From assembly GCF_963677005.1 (NCBI RefSeq), contig NZ_OY781616.1:4016501-4080500 (forward strand): a stretch of DNA of 64,000 nt. The letters are read 5' to 3'. Shown piece by piece: positions 17,861-26,485 of the stretch. Position 1 is the stretch's first letter, and the number at the start of each line of letters is the position of its first letter. A model generated the notes under the pieces. It ran no database searches. It saw nothing but the letters and a program-made list of their open reading frames with translations, and was not told where the DNA came from. Position numbers and translations under genes: made by a program. The stretch comes from Maridesulfovibrio sp. (GTDB lineage Bacteria; Desulfobacterota; Desulfovibrionia; Desulfovibrionales; Desulfovibrionaceae).

Positions 17861-19015
17861 TCCGGCCCTTTTCTCTATAAAACCGACTGTGAGCGGAATG
17901 ATCAGGAAGCTCAGCAGAAAGGTTATGATTCCGTTCCAGCCCGAAAATTCGTATGCGAACCCGGCTGCGGTAATGCCTATCCATCCTCCGGTGTAATAGA
18001 AAAGCACGTACAGTGCGTTGGCTTTGCCATGGCTGCAGGTCAGCTTTCTGTTGACCAGCACCACTGCTACAGTGTGCATGGAGAAAAATCCGGCGCATAC
18101 CCCGAGAAGCCCGATGATTATGGCCACCACAGATGGAAGCAGAAGCAGCAGTAGGGAAAGACCTAGCACCACCGAACTGCCGATCAGCATTATTCCACCC
18201 CCGATGCGGCTGCTCAGCCGCCCAGCCATGGGGCCGAGGAAAATCCCCAGAATATACACCAGATATACCAGTGTTATGAGTTCGGTGGGCAGGTTGAACG
18301 GTGGGTGCGACAGCCTGTACGGAAGGTAGTTGAAAACAGGGGAGAATATGAGCAGGCTGCCTGCACCGCAGGCATAGACCAGCAGCAGTTCCTTTTTTTT
18401 GAGCAGGGACAGATAGGTCTCTTTGCCGTTTGTAGTGCGTGCGGCCGCGGTGGCTTTTTTGTCTGAATGCGGAAGAATGGTCACGGCCAGGATCGTGGTT
18501 ACGGCTATAAGCCCGGCTGCGGAGAAAAAAGCATAGCGCCAGTGCAGGGGAGGGTGAATCCATCCTCCCAACAGCCTTCCGCCCAGACCTCCCAGAATTG
18601 TGGCCGAAACGTATGATCCCATGACCACGCTCAGGCGTTCTATCGGAAGCGTCCGGGCCAGCCACGCTGCCAGGCTGGTTGTAAGCGCCGGGATGAAAAG
18701 TCCCTGCAGCAGTCTGGCTGCAACGAGAATGTGGAAGTTGTCGGTGAGCCCGCATACTATCCCGCCGACCGCGACGAAAAACCCCCCGGCTACGATAATA
18801 GGCTGTATAGGATATCTGTCCGATAGATAACCGAAAAACAGGTTTGCCAGAACTATGCCCAGGATGACGAAAGAAACGGCCTGGGATGCCTGGACTGTGT
18901 TTATGTTGAATTCAGCCTGCAGAACGGGGAGCACGGGCTGGGGAAGGTAGATATTGGTGAAAGATGCCGAAACGAGTGCGAAAACCGCAATCTGCATCTT
19001 GGCCAGTTTGTTCAT
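17855..19015 (-). CDS. MFS-family transporter (efflux type)
   Basis: A 12-helix major facilitator of about 386 residues in the inner membrane. The MFS A-motif appears as LFFGYLSDRYPIQP after helix 2, and hydrophobic segments run to IITFLLSFLIIPLTVGF near the C-terminus. The start at 19015 (MNKLAKMQ) has AAGGAG in front; the open frame reaches 26 codons further but that part is not family-like. The fold resembles YnfM/AraJ-type drug or sugar efflux carriers, and no substrate can be assigned. It is convergent with the selenoprotein-like gene, their ends overlapping by 6 bases (17855-17860). Confidence 0.85.
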   Translation of the reverse strand: MNKLAKMQIAVFALVSASFTNIYLPQPVLPVLQAEFNINTVQASQAVSFVILGIVLANLFFGYLSDRYPIQPIIVAGGFFVAVGGIVCGLTDNFHILVAARLLQGLFIPALTTSLAAWLARTLPIERLSVVMGSYVSATILGGLGGRLLGGWIHPPLHWRYAFFSAAGLIAVTTILAVTILPHSDKKATAAARTTNGKETYLSLLKKKELLLVYACGAGSLLIFSPVFNYLPYRLSHPPFNLPTELITLVYLVYILGIFLGPMAGRLSSRIGGGIMLIGSSVVLGLSLLLLLLPSVVAIIIGLLGVCAGFFSMHTVAVVLVNRKLTCSHGKANALYVLFYYTGGWIGITAAGFAYEFSGWNGIITFLLSFLIIPLTVGFIEKRAGS

Positions 19016-19288
19016 CGGGAGTCTCCTTGGCGGGATCACGGTTATGTCTCTGAGTTGTGCAGTGACATCTGTAATAACCATGCCGCTCAACATTATTTAC
19101 GGTGCCTTGAGTTGTCAAGACACCATATCTGCGCGATAATGTTTCTTTTTTGTCTTCATGAGGTCTGCAGGTTCGCTTGCTTAAACCGTCTACCCGTATT
19201 AGCCTTTGCTGTGCCTGTGTTTTGCGCATCCGGACAGGCGTACATGTAATCTTTTTTGATTTTTTAATTTATGGAGGGTGTTCCGGAA

Positions 19289-19753
19289 ATGAAATCCGTA
19301 AAGAACATAGCGGTGGTCGCGCATGACCATTGCAAAAAGGAACTGCTTGATTTTGTTGATTGCAATTTCGAGGCTTTGGTCAGACACAACCTTCTGGCCA
19401 CCGGCACAACCGGGGGGCTGGTGGAGGATCTTATCAGCAGAAGGGCCGCCGAAGCAGGGCTTGAGCACAAACCCGTGAACAGAATGAAATCCGGGCCGCT
19501 GGGCGGCGATCAGCAGCTCGGGGCAAGCATAGCAGAGGGCCGTATAGACGTGCTTATTTTTTTCTGGGACCCCATGCAGCCCCAGCCCCATGATGTTGAC
19601 GTGAAGGCGCTGCTGCGGCTGGCCGTACTGTATAACATCCCGACCGCGAGCAATCGGTCTTCAGCTGAATTTCTTATCTCGTCACCTTATTTTCAAAAGG
19701 AATATGAAATCAGGCCGGAAGATTTTTCGTATTACACGGGGCGTGCTGTTTAA
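19289..19753 (+). CDS. mgsA: methylglyoxal synthase
   Basis: Converts dihydroxyacetone phosphate to methylglyoxal and phosphate, a bypass of lower glycolysis used when phosphate is short or sugar phosphates accumulate. The 154 residues match the E. coli enzyme closely: IAVVAHDHCKKELL, ATGTTGGLVEDLI, KSGPLGGDQQLGA, VLIFFWDPMQPQPHDVDVKALLRLA. The catalytic Asp of SGPLGGDQ and the phosphate-binding GTTG are present. The start at 19289 is preferred because GGAGGG lies about 9 bases upstream; the ATG at 19271 would contain that ribosome site. It is a single gene followed by a terminator. Confidence 0.95.
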   Translation: MKSVKNIAVVAHDHCKKELLDFVDCNFEALVRHNLLATGTTGGLVEDLISRRAAEAGLEHKPVNRMKSGPLGGDQQLGASIAEGRIDVLIFFWDPMQPQPHDVDVKALLRLAVLYNIPTASNRSSAEFLISSPYFQKEYEIRPEDFSYYTGRAV

Positions 19754-19802
19754 GTACAGGAGTGATTCCGTGAACTAATCTTCATAGTTGTCATTTATTT
19801 GC

Positions 19803-19826
19803 GGCGGGAAATATCCCGCCCTTTTT
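19803..19826 (+). terminator. intrinsic terminator of mgsA
   Basis: Stem GGCGGGA (19803-19809) / TCCCGCC (19814-19820) with a 4-base loop and a T-run. Confidence 0.85.
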
Positions 19827-19942
19827 TATGATAAATTATATCTGTTTTACGAAGAAAACTTGACATGATTAAAATATTTTATAAACTTCCACTTAAAAAT
19901 ATGTTGATACTGTGTTTATCTGGTTTGCTTGGGAGGTAAAAT

Positions 19943-20860
19943 ATGAGTAAATCTATATTAGAGCTTTGCATTGCAGGCTGCTTGTGTCTTTGTCTCTCGG
20001 CTTGTTCTTTCAATTCTTTAATAGCCGACAAACGCAATCCGCAGAAGACGGGGGGTGAATACTCGGCCCGAAATGACGATAGACAGAATTCTGCCGCACC
20101 GGGCATGGAGCAGTCCAATCCCCCTGCATTGAATAACAGTGTTTCGTCAGAAAGTGTCTCCAAGCCGGAAACCAGGATTGTGATCAGTCCGCAGATCAAG
20201 ATATTCACCGTGCCCGAGAACAGTTCCAAGGGAGTCTATAAGCCGGTGAGTGTAACCGGGGTAAGATATCCGGGGATGGTATTCTTTGATACCGACATGC
20301 ATGTGTTGAAAGGCGGTTCTGTTGCGGTGGTTTCCGATGTGGTCAAACGCATTCTCGAAAACGGCCCCGGAACCAAGGTGCTCATATTGGGGCATACCGA
20401 CAGTGTGGGGACTAGCAGGCATAACAAGCGCTTGTCTGAAGAAAGGGCACTGAGCGTCATGAAAGAGATGCACATGGAAGGTGTGCCCTATGAAATAATG
20501 TCCACCATCGGAATAGGAGAACTTCAACCTCTTGCCTCCAACGATAGTCAGGATGGGCGGGCTATGAACAGGCGGGTTGAATTTCTTATTTCAACGGACG
20601 CGACTGCCAACAGGATTGTGGCCAATAAAGGGGCGTTCGACAAGGATACGGCTGCTGTTGTGGAAAAGGCCGAACCTGTTCATGAAGAGGAAGTTGCGGC
20701 GTTGCCTGAAGTTGGGCTGCACGAAGATTCCGGAGGCAGGCCGGTCAAAGTGGTTGTTGAGAGGACTTCGCCGGAACTGGCAGCAAGTGTCAGCGCTGAC
20801 CGTCCTGTGAAAATAATTAAGGCTCGTAACATCAAGATCAAAGTAGTACGGGATCGATAA
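19943..20860 (+). CDS. OmpA-family peptidoglycan-binding lipoprotein
   Basis: A 305-residue outer-membrane lipoprotein. The N-terminal signal ends in the lipobox LSAC with Cys21 as the lipidated residue. A low-complexity linker (about 25-95) leads to an OmpA C-terminal domain (about 110-215): GMVFFDTDMHVLKGG, ILGHTDSVGTSRHNKRLSEERA and the peptidoglycan-binding Asp/Arg pattern AMNRRVEFLI. An 85-residue tail rich in Val, Lys and Glu follows, which is unusual because the OmpA domain generally ends such proteins. It is the first gene of a three-gene unit with the four-TM protein (11-base gap) and the VWA-like protein, suggesting an envelope-spanning assembly anchored to peptidoglycan. Confidence 0.85.
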   Translation: MSKSILELCIAGCLCLCLSACSFNSLIADKRNPQKTGGEYSARNDDRQNSAAPGMEQSNPPALNNSVSSESVSKPETRIVISPQIKIFTVPENSSKGVYKPVSVTGVRYPGMVFFDTDMHVLKGGSVAVVSDVVKRILENGPGTKVLILGHTDSVGTSRHNKRLSEERALSVMKEMHMEGVPYEIMSTIGIGELQPLASNDSQDGRAMNRRVEFLISTDATANRIVANKGAFDKDTAAVVEKAEPVHEEEVAALPEVGLHEDSGGRPVKVVVERTSPELAASVSADRPVKIIKARNIKIKVVRDR

Positions 20861-20871
20861 AGGAGTAATGC

Positions 20872-22200
20872 ATGCAGGCGGAACGGGTGGATGACTCACT
20901 GCGGGAAAGTTATGATCGATGCCAGAAATGGGTCGCTTCCGATGGGGTTGATATTGATGACGAAATTGTGGAGGAGGCAGTAAGGGAGGCGGAACGCGGG
21001 ACTCTTTTCTGCCAGAAAAATGGAATGACCAACCGGATGCAAACTGTGTGTACCGCGCATGTGCGTGATTCGTTGGGCGGTTTTCAGCAGGTCTATTCCG
21101 AGTTCATGCTTGCCTGCTCACCTTATATAGAAAAGATCAGGCAGGTTACTCATCTGGAGGAACGGTATCGCATGGTGGATGATGAAGTTGACCAGAAGAT
21201 ACGGGACGAGGAGAGGACTCTTAAGTCGACGGCCGGGTATGATGAAGCGTGTATAGAGCTTGATGAAGCGGTCACCCATTACAGGAAGATCAGGCAGAGT
21301 GAGGGAAACCGTGTTGTTACACTGCGACCTTTCTGGCTTTATGTCATTCTCCTTTCCCTAGTCGCTGTAGGCGAGGTGATGATCAACTATAATTTCCTGC
21401 TCAAGTTCATGGATATTCCGGCCTTTGCGCTGGCCACCTCGGCCGCTATCGGCGGTGTGGTCGCCTGGGCTTCGCATGAGCACGGCAGGGCGCTTAAGCA
21501 GTTCACCTTTTATTTCGGAAGCCATGTCCGCCCTGAGGAGAAGAAGCATGTCGGCTGGCATTTTGCTGTTGCAACCATGTTTCTTGCCGTGGTTTTTGTG
21601 GCGGTCTATTACGTGCGCTACATTGCTGTGGTCAACGCAAATGCCAACATGATGGTGCAGCTGGGCAATAATATTCTGGACAATGGTTACAAGGCAGGCA
21701 GGGGTATGGGACCGACCGCCGCTGCCCTGACCAGTCTCGGGTCCAACGTTGCCGTATGGGGATTGAGCATCTGGATTTCAACCATGTTTCACGACAGGAA
21801 TCCTCATTACATGGAAGCGGCCCTGCAGAAGAAAAAGGCCGAGGCCAGGCTGAATAAAATTACAAAAACAAGAAACGCCAATGTCAATGCCTACAATGCC
21901 GGAAGGTCAGTTGGCAGGGAAGAGGTCCGCAACGAGATCAAGGCGTTGACCGAGGATCTCGGCGAGCAGTTGCAACTCTACAAGCAGGTGCAGGCCAAGC
22001 GGGACAAGATAATCAGCCAGATGGTCAACGAGACCAACAGGAATCTGGTTCTCTACAAGCAGACGCTTATGAGTTTTTTGTCCAGCAACGGTTCCGTGAA
22101 AATTTACGGCGAAGGCAACGAACCGATCAGTTATGATGAATATGACCGGATGAATGTCAGCGCAGACGAAAACTACATAATGCAGCTGATACGCTGGTAA
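20872..22200 (+). CDS. four-TM coiled-coil membrane protein, family not recognised
   Basis: I do not recognise the family. The 442 residues show a charged, helical N-terminal cytoplasmic-type region (1-150, with coiled-coil character at about 90-145), four hydrophobic helices (about 153-173, 183-201, 228-251, 282-304), and a second long charged helical region (310-410) with coiled-coil character (KKKAEARLNKI, LGEQLQLYKQVQAKRDK). GSNVAVWGLSIWIS forms the last helix. The ribosome site AGGAG precedes the ATG. It sits between an OmpA-like lipoprotein and a secreted VWA-like protein, so it may be the inner-membrane part of the same complex. No catalytic motif is visible. Confidence 0.7.
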   Translation: MQAERVDDSLRESYDRCQKWVASDGVDIDDEIVEEAVREAERGTLFCQKNGMTNRMQTVCTAHVRDSLGGFQQVYSEFMLACSPYIEKIRQVTHLEERYRMVDDEVDQKIRDEERTLKSTAGYDEACIELDEAVTHYRKIRQSEGNRVVTLRPFWLYVILLSLVAVGEVMINYNFLLKFMDIPAFALATSAAIGGVVAWASHEHGRALKQFTFYFGSHVRPEEKKHVGWHFAVATMFLAVVFVAVYYVRYIAVVNANANMMVQLGNNILDNGYKAGRGMGPTAAALTSLGSNVAVWGLSIWISTMFHDRNPHYMEAALQKKKAEARLNKITKTRNANVNAYNAGRSVGREEVRNEIKALTEDLGEQLQLYKQVQAKRDKIISQMVNETNRNLVLYKQTLMSFLSSNGSVKIYGEGNEPISYDEYDRMNVSADENYIMQLIRW

Positions 22201-22211
22201 GGGGGCTGGTG

Positions 22212-23294
22212 ATGTATAGATTCTGTGTTTCTTTTGTATTGGTTATGGTCCTGACCGCTGCCGCTCCTGCCCATGCTCTGCTTGGGTCTGGAGTTCCCGA
22301 TATTGAGAAATTCAAGGGGAAAAATCAAGTCCGGCAGACTCTGGTTTATATTGATCTGGGCATGATGCGAAACGGTGATAAAAAATGGGCGGGCAGGATT
22401 GATGCCAAACTCGCGAGTTCGCTCATGCCCGGAGAGCGGGTAACTGTTCTCAGTCTGGACACTGCAAACGGGGTTTCCGAGGAAATCTGGTCCGCGTGCT
22501 GGCCGGATTATTCCCGTGAGGAAAAGGATAAAATCAGTAAAGAACAGGGCGGTATAAGCGGTTTTTTTTCCAAGAATCCGCTTTCGAGTCTGGAAGATGA
22601 GCAGCGTTTTTTTCGCAGTCTGCTTGGGAATGCGCTGGGTACTGTCTATGAGCGTGGTCAGTCACGCCCTGCAACTGATGGAAAAAGGATACTGTCCGCT
22701 CTTGCCTCGGATGAGGATCGTTTTAACAAGTCTGGGATGGTCACAAGGGTAATAATCTATTCGGATATGGGGTCATTGCCGCTCGAAAATAATCTGTCCC
22801 TTGATCTGGGCTATTCCATATTTTACATTTACGGTGTCGATGCCAAGCATGCGGAAAGCAGGGAGGAGTGGGAAAAGGCCCTCATGAAAGCACATGGGTT
22901 GCTTGCTTCATTCAGTTATGATCTGGGGATTACAAGCGGTGCTCCTGTTAAGGCTCTGCGCTATAATATTGATTACAGTACCACAAAAAACAAGTACCTT
23001 GGAGATCTGGTCCTGCTGGTTACCGGGGATGGAAAGCTTCAGGACAGTTATGCCGCAATAAGAAGCAGCCAAGATCCCCTGGCCTCAGTTCTCCGGGGAT
23101 CGTGCAAACTCAGTTCGGGGGTCATAAAGATCAATGCTGTTACCAGAATGGGACTCGCCACCGAGGACGAGCATGAGCAGATAGAGCTTTCCGGGCGGGA
23201 AGTCCTTAACGGGATTATCGGACATCCGGAATACAAACTGGAAGGCAAAAATACTCCTGCCAAGTTCAAGCTTACCGCCTATCCGGCCAGGTGA
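22212..23294 (+). CDS. secreted VWA-like protein, family not recognised
   Basis: A 360-residue protein with a signal peptide (cleavage likely after PAHA, about residue 22) and no other membrane helix. The order RQTLVYIDLGMMRNGDKKWAGRI, then MPGERVTVLSLD, and later TRVIIYSDMGSLP resembles a von Willebrand A / Rossmann-like scaffold (beta-strand with Asp, then a later strand ending in SDMGS), but the classical MIDAS DxSxS is not present. The C-terminal third is of unknown fold. The ATG at 22212 is preferred over an in-frame GTG at 22209, with GGGGG six bases upstream. It is the last gene of the lipoprotein unit, ended by a terminator at 23384-23405. Confidence 0.6.
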   Translation: MYRFCVSFVLVMVLTAAAPAHALLGSGVPDIEKFKGKNQVRQTLVYIDLGMMRNGDKKWAGRIDAKLASSLMPGERVTVLSLDTANGVSEEIWSACWPDYSREEKDKISKEQGGISGFFSKNPLSSLEDEQRFFRSLLGNALGTVYERGQSRPATDGKRILSALASDEDRFNKSGMVTRVIIYSDMGSLPLENNLSLDLGYSIFYIYGVDAKHAESREEWEKALMKAHGLLASFSYDLGITSGAPVKALRYNIDYSTTKNKYLGDLVLLVTGDGKLQDSYAAIRSSQDPLASVLRGSCKLSSGVIKINAVTRMGLATEDEHEQIELSGREVLNGIIGHPEYKLEGKNTPAKFKLTAYPAR

Positions 23295-23383
23295 CGTGTG
23301 GCCGATTGATTTTAGGAATCCGGAGGGGCGTGCTGTTGTGCATTGCCCCCCTTTGATTTATACGTGTGGGAACCAGTACATTC

Positions 23384-23405
23384 GGAGCCGGAAGGCTCCT
23401 TTTTT
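23384..23405 (+). terminator. intrinsic terminator
   Basis: Stem GGAGCC (23384-23389) / GGCTCC (23394-23399) with GGAA loop followed by six T residues. It separates the three-gene lipoprotein unit from the next two genes. Confidence 0.8.
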
Positions 23406-23443
23406 AATTGCCCGTTTTCGCGGCACTGAAAATATGAGGGATT

Positions 23444-23719
23444 ATGACACTTCCTGCAGTAAAAAAAGTTGTTTATAAGGATCTGCCCATCAGATACTAC
23501 GTTGTCGGCACTGTGGCCTATATCTGTCCTGACGATCTTGTTCCCATCATGGAACTGGATTCAAAGAGTATAGAGACTAACGGAGAAAAGGCCTGGGACA
23601 AGGTTGAAGCGGGACGGAGAATTTTTCCCTTTTTTGATTTTTTTGATTGGTTTTCCGAGCAGTTCGATGACTATGAGTATTCAGACGATGTTGTAATGCT
23701 GGACCCCATGCCCTGGTAG
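23444..23719 (+). CDS. small acidic protein of unknown function
   Basis: I do not recognise this 91-residue protein. It has no signal peptide or membrane helix. The first half looks like a small beta/alpha fold (LPIRYYVVGTVAYICPDDLVPIMELD); the second half is rich in Phe and Asp (FPFFDFFDWFSEQFDDYEY), an amphipathic acidic tail. GAGG lies close upstream of the ATG. It is 36 bases ahead of a secreted protein gene on the same strand and may be co-transcribed with it. Confidence 0.6.
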   Translation: MTLPAVKKVVYKDLPIRYYVVGTVAYICPDDLVPIMELDSKSIETNGEKAWDKVEAGRRIFPFFDFFDWFSEQFDDYEYSDDVVMLDPMPW

Positions 23720-23755
23720 GTCTGTTTTGTTTTGCCCGTAGTCCGGAGATCAGGA

Positions 23756-24739
23756 ATGTTAAAACAGATTTTGGTCATGTTTGCCGTTTTGCTGCTTTTA
23801 CCGGCAGCTTCCATGGCAGACACCTATCACGTTCGTGCTTCGTCATTTCGTCCTTCCGGGGATGAATCCGTGTTCGATGGACGGTTTCTGGTTGACGGAA
23901 ATTGTTCCACCGGATGGATTGAAAACGGTTACGGCAATGGTACTGGCGAGTGGCTGCATTTCTTTTTCCCGGCGACCGTGATTGTGGATTCCGTTACCCT
24001 GCGTAACGGACTGGGAACCGGGGCTGATTTTTCTAAAATCAACCGGCTTAAGGATATCAGTGTTTCTTATTCCGGGGGGCAGCGGCAGGAGTTCCGCCTT
24101 CAGGATACGCAAAAGTCGCAGCGGCCGCAGGTGAAGGGATATCCTACCACAAGTCTGGGGCTTACAATTCACTCTGTTTACGCCAATGGGACCTCGGATG
24201 ATGCAGGGTTCTCAGAGATGGACATCCGTTATCACCGCCCAAGTCGTGATGAACTTGAGGCTTTTGAGCGGGCACAGGCAAAGCTGGTAGCTGCGGCAGC
24301 CCCTCCCCCGCGTAAGATTACAGAAAAGGAAAAGAAGGTTCTCAAGCAGAAAATGGGCAAGCTTGAGCACAAGAAAGCCGTGCTTGAAGAACTGAAGGTC
24401 TTTTTCGATCAGTTTTACACAAATTTCGTAACCATAAACGAAGAATATCCGCGTATGTTCACGGAAAAAAATTTTCTGCGCGAAAGTGCCATGTTCGAGA
24501 GTTTTCGGTCCATGCTGGAACTGCGCGGTGTTCTGCAGAAGTACCACGAAGCAGTGGTTTCAACTTCCGGTCTGCGATTTTCCATAAGAACCCTGACTCC
24601 CACGGAAGTGGAGTTGTGGGTCAAGGGTGATTACACCGTTATTTACGACCTGCGAAGCCACCCGATGCATGAGAACTCATTGTTTCATTTGAAAAAAGAG
24701 TACGGAGAGTGGAAGGTCGAGAACAAGACTGAATACTGA
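23756..24739 (+). CDS. secreted protein with NADase-type glycan-binding-like domain
   Basis: A 327-residue exported protein. The signal peptide is MLKQILVMFAVLLLLPAASMA. Residues about 25-155 resemble the NADase-type glycan-binding (discoidin-like) domain: ASSFRPSGDE, FLVDGNCSTGWIENGYGNGTGEWLHFFF, VDSVTLRNG and SVYANGTSDDAGFSEMDIR. The remainder is a charged helical region (about 190-225) and a C-terminal alpha/beta part of unknown fold. The start at 23756 with GGAG upstream is chosen over an earlier ATG eight codons away. The gene follows the small acidic protein and ends the envelope gene set; a role in binding a surface glycan is inferred from the domain only. Confidence 0.7.
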   Translation: MLKQILVMFAVLLLLPAASMADTYHVRASSFRPSGDESVFDGRFLVDGNCSTGWIENGYGNGTGEWLHFFFPATVIVDSVTLRNGLGTGADFSKINRLKDISVSYSGGQRQEFRLQDTQKSQRPQVKGYPTTSLGLTIHSVYANGTSDDAGFSEMDIRYHRPSRDELEAFERAQAKLVAAAAPPPRKITEKEKKVLKQKMGKLEHKKAVLEELKVFFDQFYTNFVTINEEYPRMFTEKNFLRESAMFESFRSMLELRGVLQKYHEAVVSTSGLRFSIRTLTPTEVELWVKGDYTVIYDLRSHPMHENSLFHLKKEYGEWKVENKTEY

Positions 24740-24754
24740 TTAAATTTTAGAATA

Positions 24755-24794
24755 TGCCTGCCCGGAACTGATCCGGACAGGCATGCGTTTTTTA
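24755..24794 (+). terminator. intrinsic terminator between convergent genes
   Basis: Nearly perfect 12-bp stem, TGCCTGCCCGGA starting at 24755 and its complement TCCGGACAGGCA ending at 24783, with a single mismatch, followed by TGCG and six T residues. It lies between the secreted protein gene and the convergent aspartase gene. Confidence 0.8.
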
Positions 24795-26213
24795 CTATTT
24801 GCGTACAGCTTCGAGACTAAGAGGGTGGACCTGGACCATGCTTTCCGGTGACAGCGCCTTTTCAAGCTCCTCCTTGGACATGTATCCTTTTTCTATCACG
24901 ATTTCGTATACCGATCTGCCGGACTTGAGAGCCTCGTTGGCAACCTCGGTTGATTTTTCGTAGCCTATATACGGATTGAGTGCGGTAACAAGGCCGATGC
25001 TGTTTTCAACATATCTGCGGCAGATATCTTCGTTGGCGGTTATGCCGGTTACGCAGCGGTCAGCCAGTGTGCGGAATCCCCGGCGCATTATGGTCAGGGA
25101 ATTCAGCAGGCTTGCCGCAATGGCAGGTTCCATTACGTTGAGTTCCAGCTGTCCTGCTTCTGCTGCCATGGTCACAGTCATGTCTCCCCCGATAACGGTG
25201 AAGGCAATCTGGTTGACCACTTCCGGGATAATAGGATTGACCTTGCCCGGCATTATGGAAGATCCGGGAGCCATGGGCGGAAGATTTATCTCGTTCAGTC
25301 CGCAGCGCGGGCCGGAGGAAAGCAGGCGCAGGTCGTTGCATATCTTGGACACTTTGACTGCGACACGTTTGAGAACTCCGGAGAGCTGAACGTACGCCCC
25401 CGTGTCCTGAGTGGCTTCAACCAGATCCGGGGCCAGTTCAAGCTTGAATCCGGTAAGATCTCGCAGTTTTTCGGTGACAATCTGCGCATATTTCGGAGGA
25501 GCGTTGAGGCCGGTACCTATTGCGGTTCCGCCCATGTTTATTTCGCAGATAAGTTTTTTTGCTTCACGGACCCGGTCCAGGTCTTCCCCTATCATTGTTG
25601 CATATGAGCCGAATTCCTGGCCCAGAGTCATGGGAACTGCATCCTGCAGCTGGGTGCGGCCCATTTTCAGGACATGGGAAAATTCTCTGCTTTTTGCAGC
25701 GAATGCGCTCCGCAGATAATCCATGGATTCGATGAGCTGATTCATTTTGGCAATCAGTGTCAGCCGCAGGCAGGTCGGGTAGACATCGTTTGTAGACTGG
25801 GCCATGTTTACATGGATATTCGGGTGCAGGTGATCATATTCACCGTATTTGAATCCCATGTGTCCAAGCCCTATGTTGGCGATTACCTCGTTGGCGTTCA
25901 TGTTCGTGGAGGTGCCTGCACCGCCTTGTATTATATCAACAATGAACTGATCATGGTATTTGTCATCCAGCAGTTCGTTGCAGGCGAAAACGATGGCTTC
26001 GGTTTTTTCATCATCAAGCTTGCCGAGTTCGTTATTGGTGATTGCCGCGGCTTTTTTGATGTTGGCCAGTGAGTATATTATCTGCGGATAATGGGAAACC
26101 GGAATGCCGGTGATGTGAAAGTTCTCAGAGGCCCTTAAGGTCTGGGCTCCGTACAGGGCTTCTGCAGGGACCTCTTTGGGCCCGATGCAGTCGTGTTCCT
26201 TGCGAAAGTTCAT
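24795..26213 (-). CDS. aspA: aspartate ammonia-lyase (aspartase)
   Basis: Reversibly converts aspartate to fumarate and ammonia in the cytoplasm. The 472 residues belong to the aspartase/fumarase class II family: QGGAGTSTNMNANEVIAN, MAQSTNDVYPT, KMGRTQLQDAVPMTLGQE, and the signature GSSIMPGKVNP with the catalytic Ser loop. The strings ICNDLRLLSSGPRCGLNEINLP and ALNPYIGYEKSTEVANEAL are closer to AspA than to FumC. In a sulfate reducer it can feed fumarate to fumarate reductase or supply ammonia. The gene appears to be transcribed alone; the upstream 270 bases to the diguanylate cyclase gene hold its promoter. Confidence 0.9.
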   Translation of the reverse strand: MNFRKEHDCIGPKEVPAEALYGAQTLRASENFHITGIPVSHYPQIIYSLANIKKAAAITNNELGKLDDEKTEAIVFACNELLDDKYHDQFIVDIIQGGAGTSTNMNANEVIANIGLGHMGFKYGEYDHLHPNIHVNMAQSTNDVYPTCLRLTLIAKMNQLIESMDYLRSAFAAKSREFSHVLKMGRTQLQDAVPMTLGQEFGSYATMIGEDLDRVREAKKLICEINMGGTAIGTGLNAPPKYAQIVTEKLRDLTGFKLELAPDLVEATQDTGAYVQLSGVLKRVAVKVSKICNDLRLLSSGPRCGLNEINLPPMAPGSSIMPGKVNPIIPEVVNQIAFTVIGGDMTVTMAAEAGQLELNVMEPAIAASLLNSLTIMRRGFRTLADRCVTGITANEDICRRYVENSIGLVTALNPYIGYEKSTEVANEALKSGRSVYEIVIEKGYMSKEELEKALSPESMVQVHPLSLEAVRK

Positions 26214-26485
26214 TTTATTCTCCGAAAATTACTTGTGATAAGATTACGGCGCAAGCCGTCGAGGACCCGTTTTGTCCCGTTAGGGAACTACAGTCAAGTT
26301 CTACATTGTTTTCATATAGTATCAGTCTTCCTTATTGCAACAAAGACACATGCGGACAATATGTTTTTTGTCAGGCTATACCAGTGTGAAGGTTTCAGCA
26401 TAGGATCGCCGTGCCGATTCAGAAAAGGATTGTTGCAAATTGGATTGCGGCATCGGGTAGCTGGTTGCTGCTGTTTTTCAGGAGC

